Assembly: GCA_963782985.1 (NCBI GenBank)
Contig: CAWALU010000006.1
Location: 124,001 to 188,000, forward strand
DNA from: CAVSWT01 sp963782985
GTDB taxonomy: Bacteria > Bacteroidota > Ignavibacteria > Ignavibacteriales > Ignavibacteriaceae
Direction: 5' to 3'
DNA length: 64,000 nt
Both the position numbers and the translations under genes were made by a program. The notes under the pieces were generated by a model. That model ran no database searches. It saw only the letters and a program-made list of their open reading frames with translations, and was not told the DNA's origin. Numbering within the stretch: the first letter of the stretch is position 1; each line of letters starts with the position of its first letter. This document shows, one piece after another, positions 34,497 through 43,082 of this stretch.

Positions 34497-35432
34497 TTAA
34501 ATTACTTCAAACTTCAACCAGTTTATCCGGTTTTTTTCAGAATAAGGCGCGCCTGCTGTAAAAACTACTATGTCGCCTTTTTTCACCTGACCATTTTCGA
34601 CAATTAATTTTTTTGCTTTGTCGATTACCAGATTTTCTTTTTTAAGATCGTCAATATAAATTGAAGTTACGCCCCACCTTAAACAAAGTTTATTCATTGT
34701 ATCAAAGCTGTCAGACAAAGCTATTATTTTAGCGTTGGGACGAAACTTAGCAAGATTAATTGCCGTTCTCCCTTTAGAAGTAAAAGCAACAATTGCCGCC
34801 GCATTAATTTGCCTGCTCATTTCTGTAACCGCTCTGCCTACGGCGTCAAATAAATTTTCTTCAATTGTTTTGGGAATTTGAAAATCAGTATGCTTCACTT
34901 CAGGAATATGGACTTCAGAATTTCTAACAATATCATTCATTATCTGAACAGTTGTATCTGGAAATTTTCCAACCGAAGTTTCTCCGCTTAACATTACTAT
35001 ATCGGTTCCATCCCAAACCGCATTTGCTACGTCGGAAGCTTCAGCGCGAGTAGGCACCGGATTGTGAATCATTGATTCGAGCATTTGCGTAGCTGTTATT
35101 ACCAGCTTGCCAACGGAGTTGCATTTTTTAATAATTTGTTTTTGAATGATAGGAACTTCCTGCGGCAAAAGCTCAACGCCCAAATCGCCGCGCGCAACCA
35201 TTATTCCATCGGCAGTTTCAAGTATAGCGTCAAAGTTATCCACCGCTTCTTTCTTTTCTATCTTTGCAACAATCGGAATAAAATAATTTCTTTCTTCAAG
35301 CCAATTTCTTAAAGAAGAAATATCTTCCGCCCGCCTTACAAAAGAGAGTGCGATGTAGTCGATCCTATGCTTTAAGGCAAACTCCAAATCCTTATAATCT
35401 TTTTCAGTTACTGAAGGAGTTGATAACTTCAT
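34497..35432 (-). CDS. pyk: Pyruvate kinase, C-terminal two thirds (frameshifted)
   Basis: This frame continues pyruvate kinase after the break: MKLSTPSVTEKDYKDLEFA, then the catalytic signature IPIVAKIEKKEAVDNFD, IMVARGDLGVELLPQEVP, TATQMLESMI, PTRAEASDVANAV (with WDGTD) and the C-terminal allosteric-type domain ending FTAGAPY. In a normal enzyme NLPG is followed directly by MKLSTPS; here that needs removal of one base at 35432-35433. The ATG 35432 is simply the internal Met of the protein, not a natural start. This fragment lacks the N-terminal barrel strands with the ADP and K+ ligands. Confidence 0.88.
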   Translation of the reverse strand: MKLSTPSVTEKDYKDLEFALKHRIDYIALSFVRRAEDISSLRNWLEERNYFIPIVAKIEKKEAVDNFDAILETADGIMVARGDLGVELLPQEVPIIQKQIIKKCNSVGKLVITATQMLESMIHNPVPTRAEASDVANAVWDGTDIVMLSGETSVGKFPDTTVQIMNDIVRNSEVHIPEVKHTDFQIPKTIEENLFDAVGRAVTEMSRQINAAAIVAFTSKGRTAINLAKFRPNAKIIALSDSFDTMNKLCLRWGVTSIYIDDLKKENLVIDKAKKLIVENGQVKKGDIVVFTAGAPYSEKNRINWLKFEVI

Positions 35433-35937
35433 TCCCGGGAAGGTTCATTCCTTTTTTGGGTCGAAGTGTTCCGCCGTTTTGAATTAAGCATACTACGGAT
35501 TTTTTTCTTTTGTCTATGATTTTTAATTTTATCAATCCATCGTCAATAAGAATAATCTCATTTAATTTTGAATCTTTAATTAATGGTTTGTAAGAAGTTG
35601 AAATTAATTCTTTCGTACCCACTAATTCATCGATGGTTATTTCAATTTTATCGCCTGAATAAATTTCAATTTCAGGCTCGGTTAATTCCCCAATACGAAT
35701 TTTTGGACCTTGCAAATCAATTAATATTGCAAGCGGACTTTCAGTTTCTGAACAGGCTTGTGTAATATTATTAAAAACCGTTTCATAAAAATCATAGCTG
35801 CCGTGCGAAAAATTTAATCGCGCGCCGTCCATTCCGTTATTAATTAAGCTTTTTATTGCCTTTGTTGTAGAAGTTGCAGGACCTAACGTGCAAAGTATTT
35901 TTGTCTTGGCAAAGTTGTCGTTCTTTATTTTAGTCAT
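35404..35937 (-). CDS. pyk: Pyruvate kinase, N-terminal part (frameshifted)
   Basis: The first 170 residues of pyruvate kinase, the last ATP-making step of glycolysis: KTKILCTLGPATSTTKAIKSL, GMDGARLNFSHGSYDF (the Arg and Asn-Ser ligands of ADP and K+), ILIDLQGPKIRIGEL, then the B domain and TLRPKKGMNLPG. After NLPG the frame reads NEVINSFSN and stops. Together with 34497-35432 the length is about 475 residues, normal for the enzyme. Both pieces match the family well up to the break, so the damage is recent or artefactual. Three bases upstream-ward lies the LonB-like gene, same strand, which it follows by seven bases. Confidence 0.9.
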   Translation of the reverse strand: MTKIKNDNFAKTKILCTLGPATSTTKAIKSLINNGMDGARLNFSHGSYDFYETVFNNITQACSETESPLAILIDLQGPKIRIGELTEPEIEIYSGDKIEITIDELVGTKELISTSYKPLIKDSKLNEIILIDDGLIKLKIIDKRKKSVVCLIQNGGTLRPKKGMNLPGNEVINSFSN

Positions 35938-35944
35938 TTAAAAA

Positions 35945-38404
35945 TTATTTTTTTCTTCTTCTGGGTTTAGTTGGTTTTGCTATAAATTTTCCTGCTCGAG
36001 ATTTGCTGTATAGATATTTAATTTTCTTTTCAACTAAATCAAAAACAGTTCCCGCAGGGTAACCCCCTTTAGCTAATTTTTTCCCGCCGGGCACATTTGT
36101 TAAAATTTCAATTCCTTCTTCAACGCGTTCAATCGGGTAAATGTGAAATTCTTTTTTTTCAACTGATTGAATAACGTTTCCATGAAGCATTAAATCTTTT
36201 ACATTTTGAATAGGAATAATGACGCCCTGTTTGCCGGTTAACCCTTTGGATTTGCATACTTCATAAAATCCTTCAATCTTCTCATTAACCCCGCCGATAG
36301 GCTGTACGTCGCCTTTCTGATTTAGCGAGCCGGTAACAGCGATGGATTGTTTTATCGGTACGCCCGCTAAAGTGGAAAGCAGCGCAAAAATTTCTGCGCA
36401 TGAAGCGCTGTCGCCGTCAACGGTTCCGTAAGATTGTTCAAAAACTAAATTAGCGTTAAATGATAACGGAAGGTCTTGTCCAAAAGTTTCTCTAAAATAT
36501 CCCGAAATAATTAACACGCCTTTATTATAATGCCTTCCGCTCATACCTGCTTCACGCTCAACGTTAATAATACTTCCATTGCCGAGAGAAACCGTAGCGG
36601 TAATTCTTGTCGGTCTTCCGAAGGAATAAAAGTCAGCGTTATAAACCGCTAAACCGTTAATCTGTCCGATTCTTTCTCCATCCACATCTATTAAAATAGT
36701 TTCTTCATTCAGCATGTCGTTTATTTTTGATTCCAACATGCCGTGTCTGTCTTTAGCAGCGTCGAAAGCTTTTCTAATGTGAGCTTCGGAGACTACTTTA
36801 AAGCCGTCGTCATTAGCCCAAAAGCTTGCTTCGCGTGCAAGGTCTGCAATTTGTGAAAAGCGCGTTGTCAACTTATCTTTTTGTCCGGCATACCTTGCAG
36901 AAATTTCAATCAATTTTGCAATAGCTGTGTTATCAAACTCAAGCAATCTTTCTTCTTTAATTAATTTTTTTATCACCTGCGCATACTTAATTAAAACTTC
37001 ATCGCTCCTTTTTATTTCATAATCAAAGTCTGCTTTAATTTTAAATATTTTTTTAAAGTCATATTCATAATTTGAAAGCAGAGAATAAATATGCTGGCTT
37101 CCCAATAAAATTATTTTTGCGTTGATGGCAATCGGCTCGGGTTTAAGCATAGTTGAAGACATTTGGAAATAAGCGGGCGGCTCATGAATTTCTAAAATGC
37201 GGTAGCTTAAAACTCTCTTCAGTACGCGCCAAACGCCCGGTTCTTCCAAAAGATGATTTACGTTTATAACGAGAAACCCATTGTTGGCTCTTAATAGCGA
37301 GCCGGCTTTAATCTTTGTGAAGTCAGTATACCAGCCGCCTCTGCCGTCGCTTAACTTTTCAACCGTGCCGAAAATATTTATGAAAGAAGGCGAGGTTTCA
37401 ATAATTACCGGGCATTGTTTGGTTTCGCTGTTATCCAAAATTACATTTACTTCATAGACTTTAAAATAATCTATAATAAAACCTTCATCAGTAGCCGCCG
37501 TTTCAGTTTTAACGCCTTTAAATATTTGAATATTTTCTAAGATGTTTTCTTTAACTTGATTTAAATAATCATGAATTTTTTCATCTTTATATTCGTCCTT
37601 AATATTTTCAATCACGCTGCCAACAACTATTTCAACAGTTTCTTTTTCAATTTTAGAAATTTTTTCCTGAAATTCCTGGTTTAGTTTTAATCCTTTTTTA
37701 AATATTACTTGCAGTTCTTGTTGATGGTCTTGATATTTCTTAACAACTTTCTGCGCTTCATCTTTTGAAATTTTCCCTTCTTTAATTTTTTCATCAAGCT
37801 GATAAATAGGAATAGCGTTGTCATCAACTATAGGGAACAAATCGGGGCGAACAACCTCGCCCACTTTAATTTGACCAAGCGAGAAATTTTCTTTTTTTAA
37901 TTTGTTTTCAAATGCGCCGTAGAGGTCGTGTTCATTTTGATTATACTGTTCTACAATTTTCTTTTTACGGTTAACAAAATTTTCATTATCCAACGATTGC
38001 GGTATTCTTTTCTTTAGGACTTCAATTGATGAGCTCAATTCATTTCTAAACTCTTTAGCTTTGCCGCAATCAAAATTTAAAAGAATAGGGCGGTCGCTGT
38101 CTTTAAAATTATTTACATAAGCGTAATCTTTTAGCGGCGCGCATTCGGTGGAAACTCTTTCTAAAATTTCTTTAGCTGAAGACGCTTTGCCCGAGCCGGA
38201 CAAACCCGCGATATAAATATTATAACCGGGACTATTTATTTCAACCCCCAGCTTTATTGCCTTTAAGGCGCGCTCCTGTCCAAGTATTCCTTCAAGCGGC
38301 TCTAGCTCTTTTGTAGATTTAAAATCAAAAATTTTGGGGTCGCACTTCCAGCTTAGGTCGCTGCTTTTTAATTCTGTTGGTTTAGAGATGCGGGATTTTG
38401 CCAT
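35945..38404 (-). CDS. LonB-like ATP-dependent protease (AAA + S16)
   Basis: An 819-residue soluble Lon-family protein (COG1067 type). The AAA module has Walker A GLSGSGKAS (residues 67-75) with a long coiled-coil insertion (about 170-300), and the sensor region follows (IKADFDYEIKRSDEVLIKYAQ). The C-terminal S16 protease domain has the catalytic Ser in TVDGDSASCAEIFALLS and Lys in PIGGVNEKIEGFYEVC. No membrane segments are seen and no Lon N-domain, distinguishing it from bacterial LonA. Family members degrade unfolded proteins. It is read just before pyk on the minus strand with seven bases between. Confidence 0.88.
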   Translation of the reverse strand: MAKSRISKPTELKSSDLSWKCDPKIFDFKSTKELEPLEGILGQERALKAIKLGVEINSPGYNIYIAGLSGSGKASSAKEILERVSTECAPLKDYAYVNNFKDSDRPILLNFDCGKAKEFRNELSSSIEVLKKRIPQSLDNENFVNRKKKIVEQYNQNEHDLYGAFENKLKKENFSLGQIKVGEVVRPDLFPIVDDNAIPIYQLDEKIKEGKISKDEAQKVVKKYQDHQQELQVIFKKGLKLNQEFQEKISKIEKETVEIVVGSVIENIKDEYKDEKIHDYLNQVKENILENIQIFKGVKTETAATDEGFIIDYFKVYEVNVILDNSETKQCPVIIETSPSFINIFGTVEKLSDGRGGWYTDFTKIKAGSLLRANNGFLVINVNHLLEEPGVWRVLKRVLSYRILEIHEPPAYFQMSSTMLKPEPIAINAKIILLGSQHIYSLLSNYEYDFKKIFKIKADFDYEIKRSDEVLIKYAQVIKKLIKEERLLEFDNTAIAKLIEISARYAGQKDKLTTRFSQIADLAREASFWANDDGFKVVSEAHIRKAFDAAKDRHGMLESKINDMLNEETILIDVDGERIGQINGLAVYNADFYSFGRPTRITATVSLGNGSIINVEREAGMSGRHYNKGVLIISGYFRETFGQDLPLSFNANLVFEQSYGTVDGDSASCAEIFALLSTLAGVPIKQSIAVTGSLNQKGDVQPIGGVNEKIEGFYEVCKSKGLTGKQGVIIPIQNVKDLMLHGNVIQSVEKKEFHIYPIERVEEGIEILTNVPGGKKLAKGGYPAGTVFDLVEKKIKYLYSKSRAGKFIAKPTKPRRRKK

Positions 38405-38519
38405 TCATTTTCCTGTGGTTCAATTTTGAATTGGTGATTGATATAAACGGACACAAATTAGATTGTGTTATAAAATCTAATTATTATTGTTTAGAATTTC
38501 AAAAAAATAAAATTAGGTT

Positions 38520-39671
38520 ATGTTGATGCTGAACGAATTACAAATTGAAAAAGCGAGAAGCTATTTCCCTTTTTTGAAGAATAATATTATCTACTTTAAC
38601 CATGCAGCTGCCGGTCCCCTCTCTTTAAAAGTAAAAGATGCGCTTGACAATTTAATCAAAGAAAAAAGTGAAAGTAATATTGATGATTTTATTTCGATGC
38701 TAAAAATTTTTAATGAAACAAAAGTTGAGGTTGCGGAATTAATTAATTCTTCGGCCGATAGAATTGCTTTCGCAGACAATACCACAAACGGGATTAATAT
38801 TTTAGCGCAGGGAATTAACTGGAAAAAAGGGGATAGAGTTTTACTGAATGATGTAGAATTTCCCGCCAACGTTTATCCTTTTTTAAATCTAAAAAATTAC
38901 GGAGTTGAAATTGATTTCGTTAAATCGCAAAATGGAATTGTTACCGCTGAAGATATAATTGAAAATATAAAACCTAAAACAAAATTAATTTCAGTAAGCC
39001 AGGTGCAGTTTTTATCAGGCTATAAAATTGATCTTGAAACAATTGGAAAATTTTGCAGAGAAAAAGAAATAATTTTTTGCGTTGATGCAATTCAAGGGCT
39101 TGGGGCTGTAAAACTTGATGTTCAAAAATTTAATATTGATTTTATTTCCTGCGGAACTCAAAAATGGTTGATGGGCTTGCAGGGGCTGGCGGTTATTTAT
39201 ATTTCAGAAACGCTTCAAAAAAATATAAATCCAAAATATGTCGGCTGGACTTCGGTGGAAGACGCCTGGAATCTTTTGGATTATAAATTGAATTTAAAAG
39301 AAAGCGCAGAGTCGCTGCAAAACGGAACGTTGAATAGTTTGGGCATATATGCTTTAAATGCGGCGCTAAAATTATTTAAAGAATTTGGTTATGAAAAAAT
39401 TGAACAAACGATAATTTCAAACTCAAAATATTTTATTGATGAATTAAAAAATATAGGAATTCAATCATTGCTAAGCGAGGCTGATGAAAATAATATTGCC
39501 GGCATTGTTTCGTTTAAGCGTGATGAATCTCAAAAAATATTTAAGCATTTAAGTAATAAAAAAATTATTTGTGCAGTGCGGGAAGGAGTTGTTCGTTTCT
39601 CGCCCCATTTTTATAACGCCAAAAATGAAATTGATAAAGTAATTGGAGAAATAAAAAATTTTAATCCATAA
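38520..39671 (+). CDS. Class V aminotransferase (cysteine desulfurase-like fold)
   Basis: A 383-residue PLP enzyme of fold type I, class V. Motifs: NHAAAGPLS at the start, FADNTTNGINILAQG (cofactor phosphate contacts), VSQVQFLSGY, FCVDAIQGLGAVKLDV (Asp to the pyridine N) and ISCGTQKWLMGLQGLAVIYI, where the Lys of QKW forms the Schiff base. It resembles isopenicillin-N-epimerase/EgtE-type proteins more than IscS/SufS, as no mobile Cys loop is evident. Substrate unknown. The start used is ATG 38520; ATG 38526 is also possible. It is divergent from the LonB-like gene. Confidence 0.85.
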   Translation: MLMLNELQIEKARSYFPFLKNNIIYFNHAAAGPLSLKVKDALDNLIKEKSESNIDDFISMLKIFNETKVEVAELINSSADRIAFADNTTNGINILAQGINWKKGDRVLLNDVEFPANVYPFLNLKNYGVEIDFVKSQNGIVTAEDIIENIKPKTKLISVSQVQFLSGYKIDLETIGKFCREKEIIFCVDAIQGLGAVKLDVQKFNIDFISCGTQKWLMGLQGLAVIYISETLQKNINPKYVGWTSVEDAWNLLDYKLNLKESAESLQNGTLNSLGIYALNAALKLFKEFGYEKIEQTIISNSKYFIDELKNIGIQSLLSEADENNIAGIVSFKRDESQKIFKHLSNKKIICAVREGVVRFSPHFYNAKNEIDKVIGEIKNFNP

Positions 39672-39757
39672 ATTTTTATAGACTGATTTAATGAAGATGA
39701 ATTTAGAAAAATATTTTTTAAATTAGATTTAAGTTAATTGTTTTATTTGGAGCATAA

Positions 39758-40348
39758 ATGATTTATAAAAACATCAAACAGCCAAAAATGCCAAGTTACT
39801 TCGGAGGCATTTTTTTAATTGCATTATTTATAATGGCTGCTAATTTTAATATAGCGTATTCGCAGCAGAACAATGAAAACAAAAAAGTTAGGCTCAGTCC
39901 CAAAGCCGGAGTTATGCAGGCGGTAGGTTTTACGGATGTGAATATATCGTATAGCCGACCCGGCGTTAATGGCAGAACCATTTGGGGGAAGCTTGTTCCT
40001 TATAATGTTGTTTGGCGTGCCGGCGCCGATGAAGCTACAAAAATTACTTTCAGCGCAGACGTAAAAATTAATGGGAAAAAATTAAAAGCCGGTTCGTATA
40101 GTTTTTTTGCTATCCCCGCAGAAAAGGGAGAGTGGACATTAATTTTTAATAAAGTTGCAGATCAGTGGGGAGCATTTGAATATAATGTGGCGGAAGATGT
40201 TTTGAGAATAAAAGCGAAACCTGAAAAAGGAAATTTGGTTGAATGGCTGCAGTATACGTTTACAAAAACTTCGGATCGGTCCGCAATAGTAAAATTGGAA
40301 TGGGAGAAATTAAAAATACCTTTTACAATTGAAGTATCTGTAGATTAA
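39758..40348 (+). CDS. DUF2911 domain protein, exported
   Basis: A 196-residue protein with a signal peptide (GIFLIALFIMAANFNIAYSQQ). The DUF2911 core follows: RLSPKAGVMQAVGFTDVNISYSRPGVNGRTIWGKLVPYNVVWRAG (residues about 45-90) and KLKAGSYSFFAIPAEKGEWTLIFNK. This family is common in Bacteroidota and has no established function. RBS TTTGGAGC stands eight bases before the ATG. A hairpin lies seven bases after the stop. Confidence 0.9.
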   Translation: MIYKNIKQPKMPSYFGGIFLIALFIMAANFNIAYSQQNNENKKVRLSPKAGVMQAVGFTDVNISYSRPGVNGRTIWGKLVPYNVVWRAGADEATKITFSADVKINGKKLKAGSYSFFAIPAEKGEWTLIFNKVADQWGAFEYNVAEDVLRIKAKPEKGNLVEWLQYTFTKTSDRSAIVKLEWEKLKIPFTIEVSVD

Positions 40349-40354
40349 AAAAGC

Positions 40355-40379
40355 GAGGTTCACCTAAAAGGTGAGCCTC
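40355..40379 (+). terminator. Hairpin after the DUF2911 gene
   Basis: GAGGTTCACCT (40355-40365), loop AAA, AGGTGAGCCTC (40369-40379): an 11-bp stem with one G-T pair. There is no T-tract on the plus side, but an A-run precedes it. It may be a weak terminator or a processing hairpin between the DUF2911 gene and ddl. Confidence 0.5.
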
Positions 40380-40408
40380 ACTTAAACATAACAACAAAAA
40401 AGTCTTTA

Positions 40409-41413
40409 ATGAAAAAAAATAAACTTAACATTGCATTACTTGTGGGCGGCGCTTCGCCTGAAAGAAAAGTTTCTCAATCATCATGCAAAGCAATTTATAA
40501 AACTCTGCTTGAATTAAACTATAATGTAAAATTGATTGACCCTGCTTATGGAATTAATCAGCCAAATAATATAGAAGATTTTTTTGCTGAACAGAATTAT
40601 GCAGAAATAAAAAATAAAAATTACGTTGAAGCAATAAATTCAAAACTTTTTGACGATGTTGATATTGTATTTATTGGGCTGCATGGGAAGTGGGGCGAGG
40701 ACGGCGCTATTCAATCATTGCTGGAACTTCGAGGAATTAAATATACAGGCTCAAAAATTTTAGCCAGTTCTATTTCTATGGATAAAGCAATGTCCAAAAT
40801 ATTATTTCAGCATTATGATGTTCTTACTCCCAAATGGCTTATTGCTGAAAAGAATAAATTCAAAATAGATTCCATCAAAAAAAATATTGATAAAAATTTT
40901 GGTTACCCCTGCGTTATAAAGCCTAACGATCAAGGATCAACGGTTGGATTAACTATTTGTAACGATTCAGCAAGCGTTGAAGAGGCAATTAATCTCTCGC
41001 TCGAATTTTCTAATAAAGCGTTGATTGAAGAATACATTCCCGGCAGAGAACTTACTGTTGCAATTTTGGAAAATAAAGCTTTACCTGTTTTGGAAATTAA
41101 ACCGAAGCATAACCTTTATGATTATGAGTGCAAGTACACTTCCGGCATGAGCGAATATATTGTGCCGGCAAATATTCCAAAAAATATTTTTGAGAAAATT
41201 CAATCGCAATCGCTGTTGGCTTTTAACTCGTTGGGATGCGAAACTTACTCCAGAGTTGATTTTAGATTGACTGAAAATAATGAAGCTTATTGTTTGGAAG
41301 TAAATACATTGCCCGGTATGACGGCTACCAGCCTTGTTCCTAAAATGGCAAAGGCTGTGGGAATTTCTTTTGAGGAATTAATTGATAAAATTGTTCAGCT
41401 AAGTTTAAAATAA
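40409..41413 (+). CDS. ddl: D-alanine--D-alanine ligase
   Basis: Ddl makes the D-Ala-D-Ala dipeptide for peptidoglycan. The 334-residue ATP-grasp enzyme shows LLVGGASPERKVSQSS (N-terminal Gly-rich start with the substrate Glu), FIGLHGKWGEDGAIQ, YTGSKILASSISMDKAMSK, PCVIKPNDQGSTVGLT, IEEYIPGRELTVAIL and LEVNTLPGMTATSLVPKMA, which holds the Mg ligands and C-terminal substrate loop. Length fits. It is followed by the FtsB-like gene, so the pair serves cell wall and division. Confidence 0.95.
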   Translation: MKKNKLNIALLVGGASPERKVSQSSCKAIYKTLLELNYNVKLIDPAYGINQPNNIEDFFAEQNYAEIKNKNYVEAINSKLFDDVDIVFIGLHGKWGEDGAIQSLLELRGIKYTGSKILASSISMDKAMSKILFQHYDVLTPKWLIAEKNKFKIDSIKKNIDKNFGYPCVIKPNDQGSTVGLTICNDSASVEEAINLSLEFSNKALIEEYIPGRELTVAILENKALPVLEIKPKHNLYDYECKYTSGMSEYIVPANIPKNIFEKIQSQSLLAFNSLGCETYSRVDFRLTENNEAYCLEVNTLPGMTATSLVPKMAKAVGISFEELIDKIVQLSLK

Positions 41414-41436
41414 TTTCGTTCTTACAATTGACCGCT

Positions 41437-41730
41437 ATGTGGAAAAATAAAAAAACAAAATTTTATTTGTTGTTAGCTGTAATTCTTATCGGAGGCGCCT
41501 ACCTTTTTTTTAACGAATTTGGAATATTAAAATATATTGAATTAAAAAATGACGTTGATTCTTTAAAACAAAAAATTGCTAAAGTTGACGACGAGAATAA
41601 AGCCTTGGAGTCGGAAATTGATTCTCTTAAAAGAAAAGAGCCCGCAAAGATTGAACAAGTCGCCAGAGAAAAATATAATATGATGCGCGAAGGTGAAAAG
41701 AAAATTGAAATGAATGAAGTAGAAAAATAA
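41437..41730 (+). CDS. FtsB/DivIC-like septum formation initiator
   Basis: A protein of about 97 residues with a short basic N-terminus (MWKNKKTK), one transmembrane helix (FYLLLAVILIGGAYLFF), and a coiled coil (KNDVDSLKQKIAKVDDENKALESEIDSLKR) ending with IEQVAREKYNMMREGEK, the conserved terminal motif of the DivIC/FtsB family. These divisome proteins act with FtsL and FtsQ. ATG 41437 is preferred; an in-frame TTG at 41428 would add three residues. Its last base overlaps the ATG of rarA, implying coupling. Confidence 0.85.
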   Translation: MWKNKKTKFYLLLAVILIGGAYLFFNEFGILKYIELKNDVDSLKQKIAKVDDENKALESEIDSLKRKEPAKIEQVAREKYNMMREGEKKIEMNEVEK

Positions 41731-43034
41731 TGGCAAAGCTAAACCTGCCTCAAATACCATTAGCTGAACGCGTCCGACCAAAAAATTTAAATGAATTTAA
41801 AGGTCAAAGCGAACTTCTCGGCGAAGGAAAACCTGTAAGATTAATGATTGAGAATGACGCTCTTAGCTCTTTCATTTTATGGGGACCTCCCGGCACAGGC
41901 AAAACAACCATCGCAAAAATTATTGCCAATAAAACTCAAGCTGAGTTTCATCAGCTTAGCGCGGTTTCTTCAGGCGTTAAAGACATTCGATCTATTATTG
42001 AAATAGGCGCACAAAATAAAACTCTAAATAAAAAGACAATTTTATTTATAGATGAAATCCATCGCTTTAATAAAGCCCAGCAAGACGCGCTGCTTCATTC
42101 TGTTGAAGGCGGAATATTAATTTTAATCGGCGCTACAACAGAGAACCCTTCGTTTGAAGTTATACCCGCCCTTCGAAGCAGAGCAAGAGTTTTTATTTTA
42201 GAAGAGCTATCAAAACAAAATCTTTTAGATATTTTAAAATCTGCAATTAATGAAGATGAACTGTTATCAAAATTAAGTTTTGAAGAAATAGATACAGACT
42301 TTTTAATTTATTTATCCGGCGGCGATGCGAGATCCTTATTGAATATTTTTGAAGCTGCAGTTTCTTCGGAGATAACTAAAATTGATGAATTAAAATCGAT
42401 AAAAATCTCAAAAGCTGTTTTAGAAAATGTCGTTCAAAAGAAAAATATTTTATATGATAAAGGGGGCGAAGAGCATTACAATGTAATCTCAGCCTTTATA
42501 AAAAGTGTACGCGGCAGTGAGCCCGATGCAGCATTGTATTGGATGGCTAGAATGCTGGAGGGCGGTGAAGACCCATTGTTTATTGCCCGCCGGCTTGTGG
42601 TGCTTGCCTCTGAAGATATTGGTAACGCATCACCAAACGGACTCGTTTTAGCCGAAGCTGCTTTTGAGGCTATCCATAAAATTGGAATGCCGGAAGCCAG
42701 AATTATTTTAGCACAATGCACAACTTACCTGGCTTCATCACCCAAAAGTAATGCTTCTTATCTTGCAATTAACGGTGCTTTATCAGCTGTAAAAAATAAT
42801 CCGCTTTATGCCGTTCCGACGCATTTACGAAACGCCCCAACAAAGTTGATGAAGGAAATTGGCTACGGGAAAGATTATAAATATCCACACGATTTTGAAA
42901 ATCATTTTTTGGATGAAACGTATTTGCCGGATGAAATGAAGAACAAACAATTTTATTTTCCTACTGAGAACGGACAGGAAAAAAAATTAAAAGATTGGCT
43001 AAAATTTTTATGGAGGGGAAAAAAGAAATATTAA
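41730..43034 (+). CDS. rarA: Replication-associated recombination protein A
   Basis: RarA (MgsA) is an AAA+ ATPase of the clamp-loader type acting at stalled replication forks. The 434-residue protein has PLAERVRPKNLNEFKGQSELLGEG, Walker A WGPPGTGKTTIA, Walker B LFIDEIHRFNKAQQDALL, the sensor GATTENPSFEVIPALRSRARVF and the C-terminal tetramerisation region (YNVISAFIKSVRGSEPDAALYWMARMLEGGEDPLFIARRLV, in residues about 250-290). Length and motifs are canonical. It starts on the last base of the FtsB-like gene. Confidence 0.95.
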   Translation: MAKLNLPQIPLAERVRPKNLNEFKGQSELLGEGKPVRLMIENDALSSFILWGPPGTGKTTIAKIIANKTQAEFHQLSAVSSGVKDIRSIIEIGAQNKTLNKKTILFIDEIHRFNKAQQDALLHSVEGGILILIGATTENPSFEVIPALRSRARVFILEELSKQNLLDILKSAINEDELLSKLSFEEIDTDFLIYLSGGDARSLLNIFEAAVSSEITKIDELKSIKISKAVLENVVQKKNILYDKGGEEHYNVISAFIKSVRGSEPDAALYWMARMLEGGEDPLFIARRLVVLASEDIGNASPNGLVLAEAAFEAIHKIGMPEARIILAQCTTYLASSPKSNASYLAINGALSAVKNNPLYAVPTHLRNAPTKLMKEIGYGKDYKYPHDFENHFLDETYLPDEMKNKQFYFPTENGQEKKLKDWLKFLWRGKKKY

Positions 43035-43053
43035 AAATTATGAGAGTACAAAA

Positions 43054-43082
43054 TTGAAGGATTATTACATTCAATCTTTCAA
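43054..43082. terminator. Hairpin between converging rarA and dprA
   Basis: TTGAAGGATT (43054-43063) and AATCTTTCAA (43073-43082) form a 10-bp stem with one G-T pair, in the 48-base gap between two converging genes. T-tracts are short, so termination is plausible but not certain. Confidence 0.5.

Noticed and set aside
38520..39671. IscS/SufS cysteine desulfurase
   Set aside because: The fold is shared, but no catalytic Cys loop is visible and no iron-sulfur genes are nearby, so only the general class V assignment was kept.
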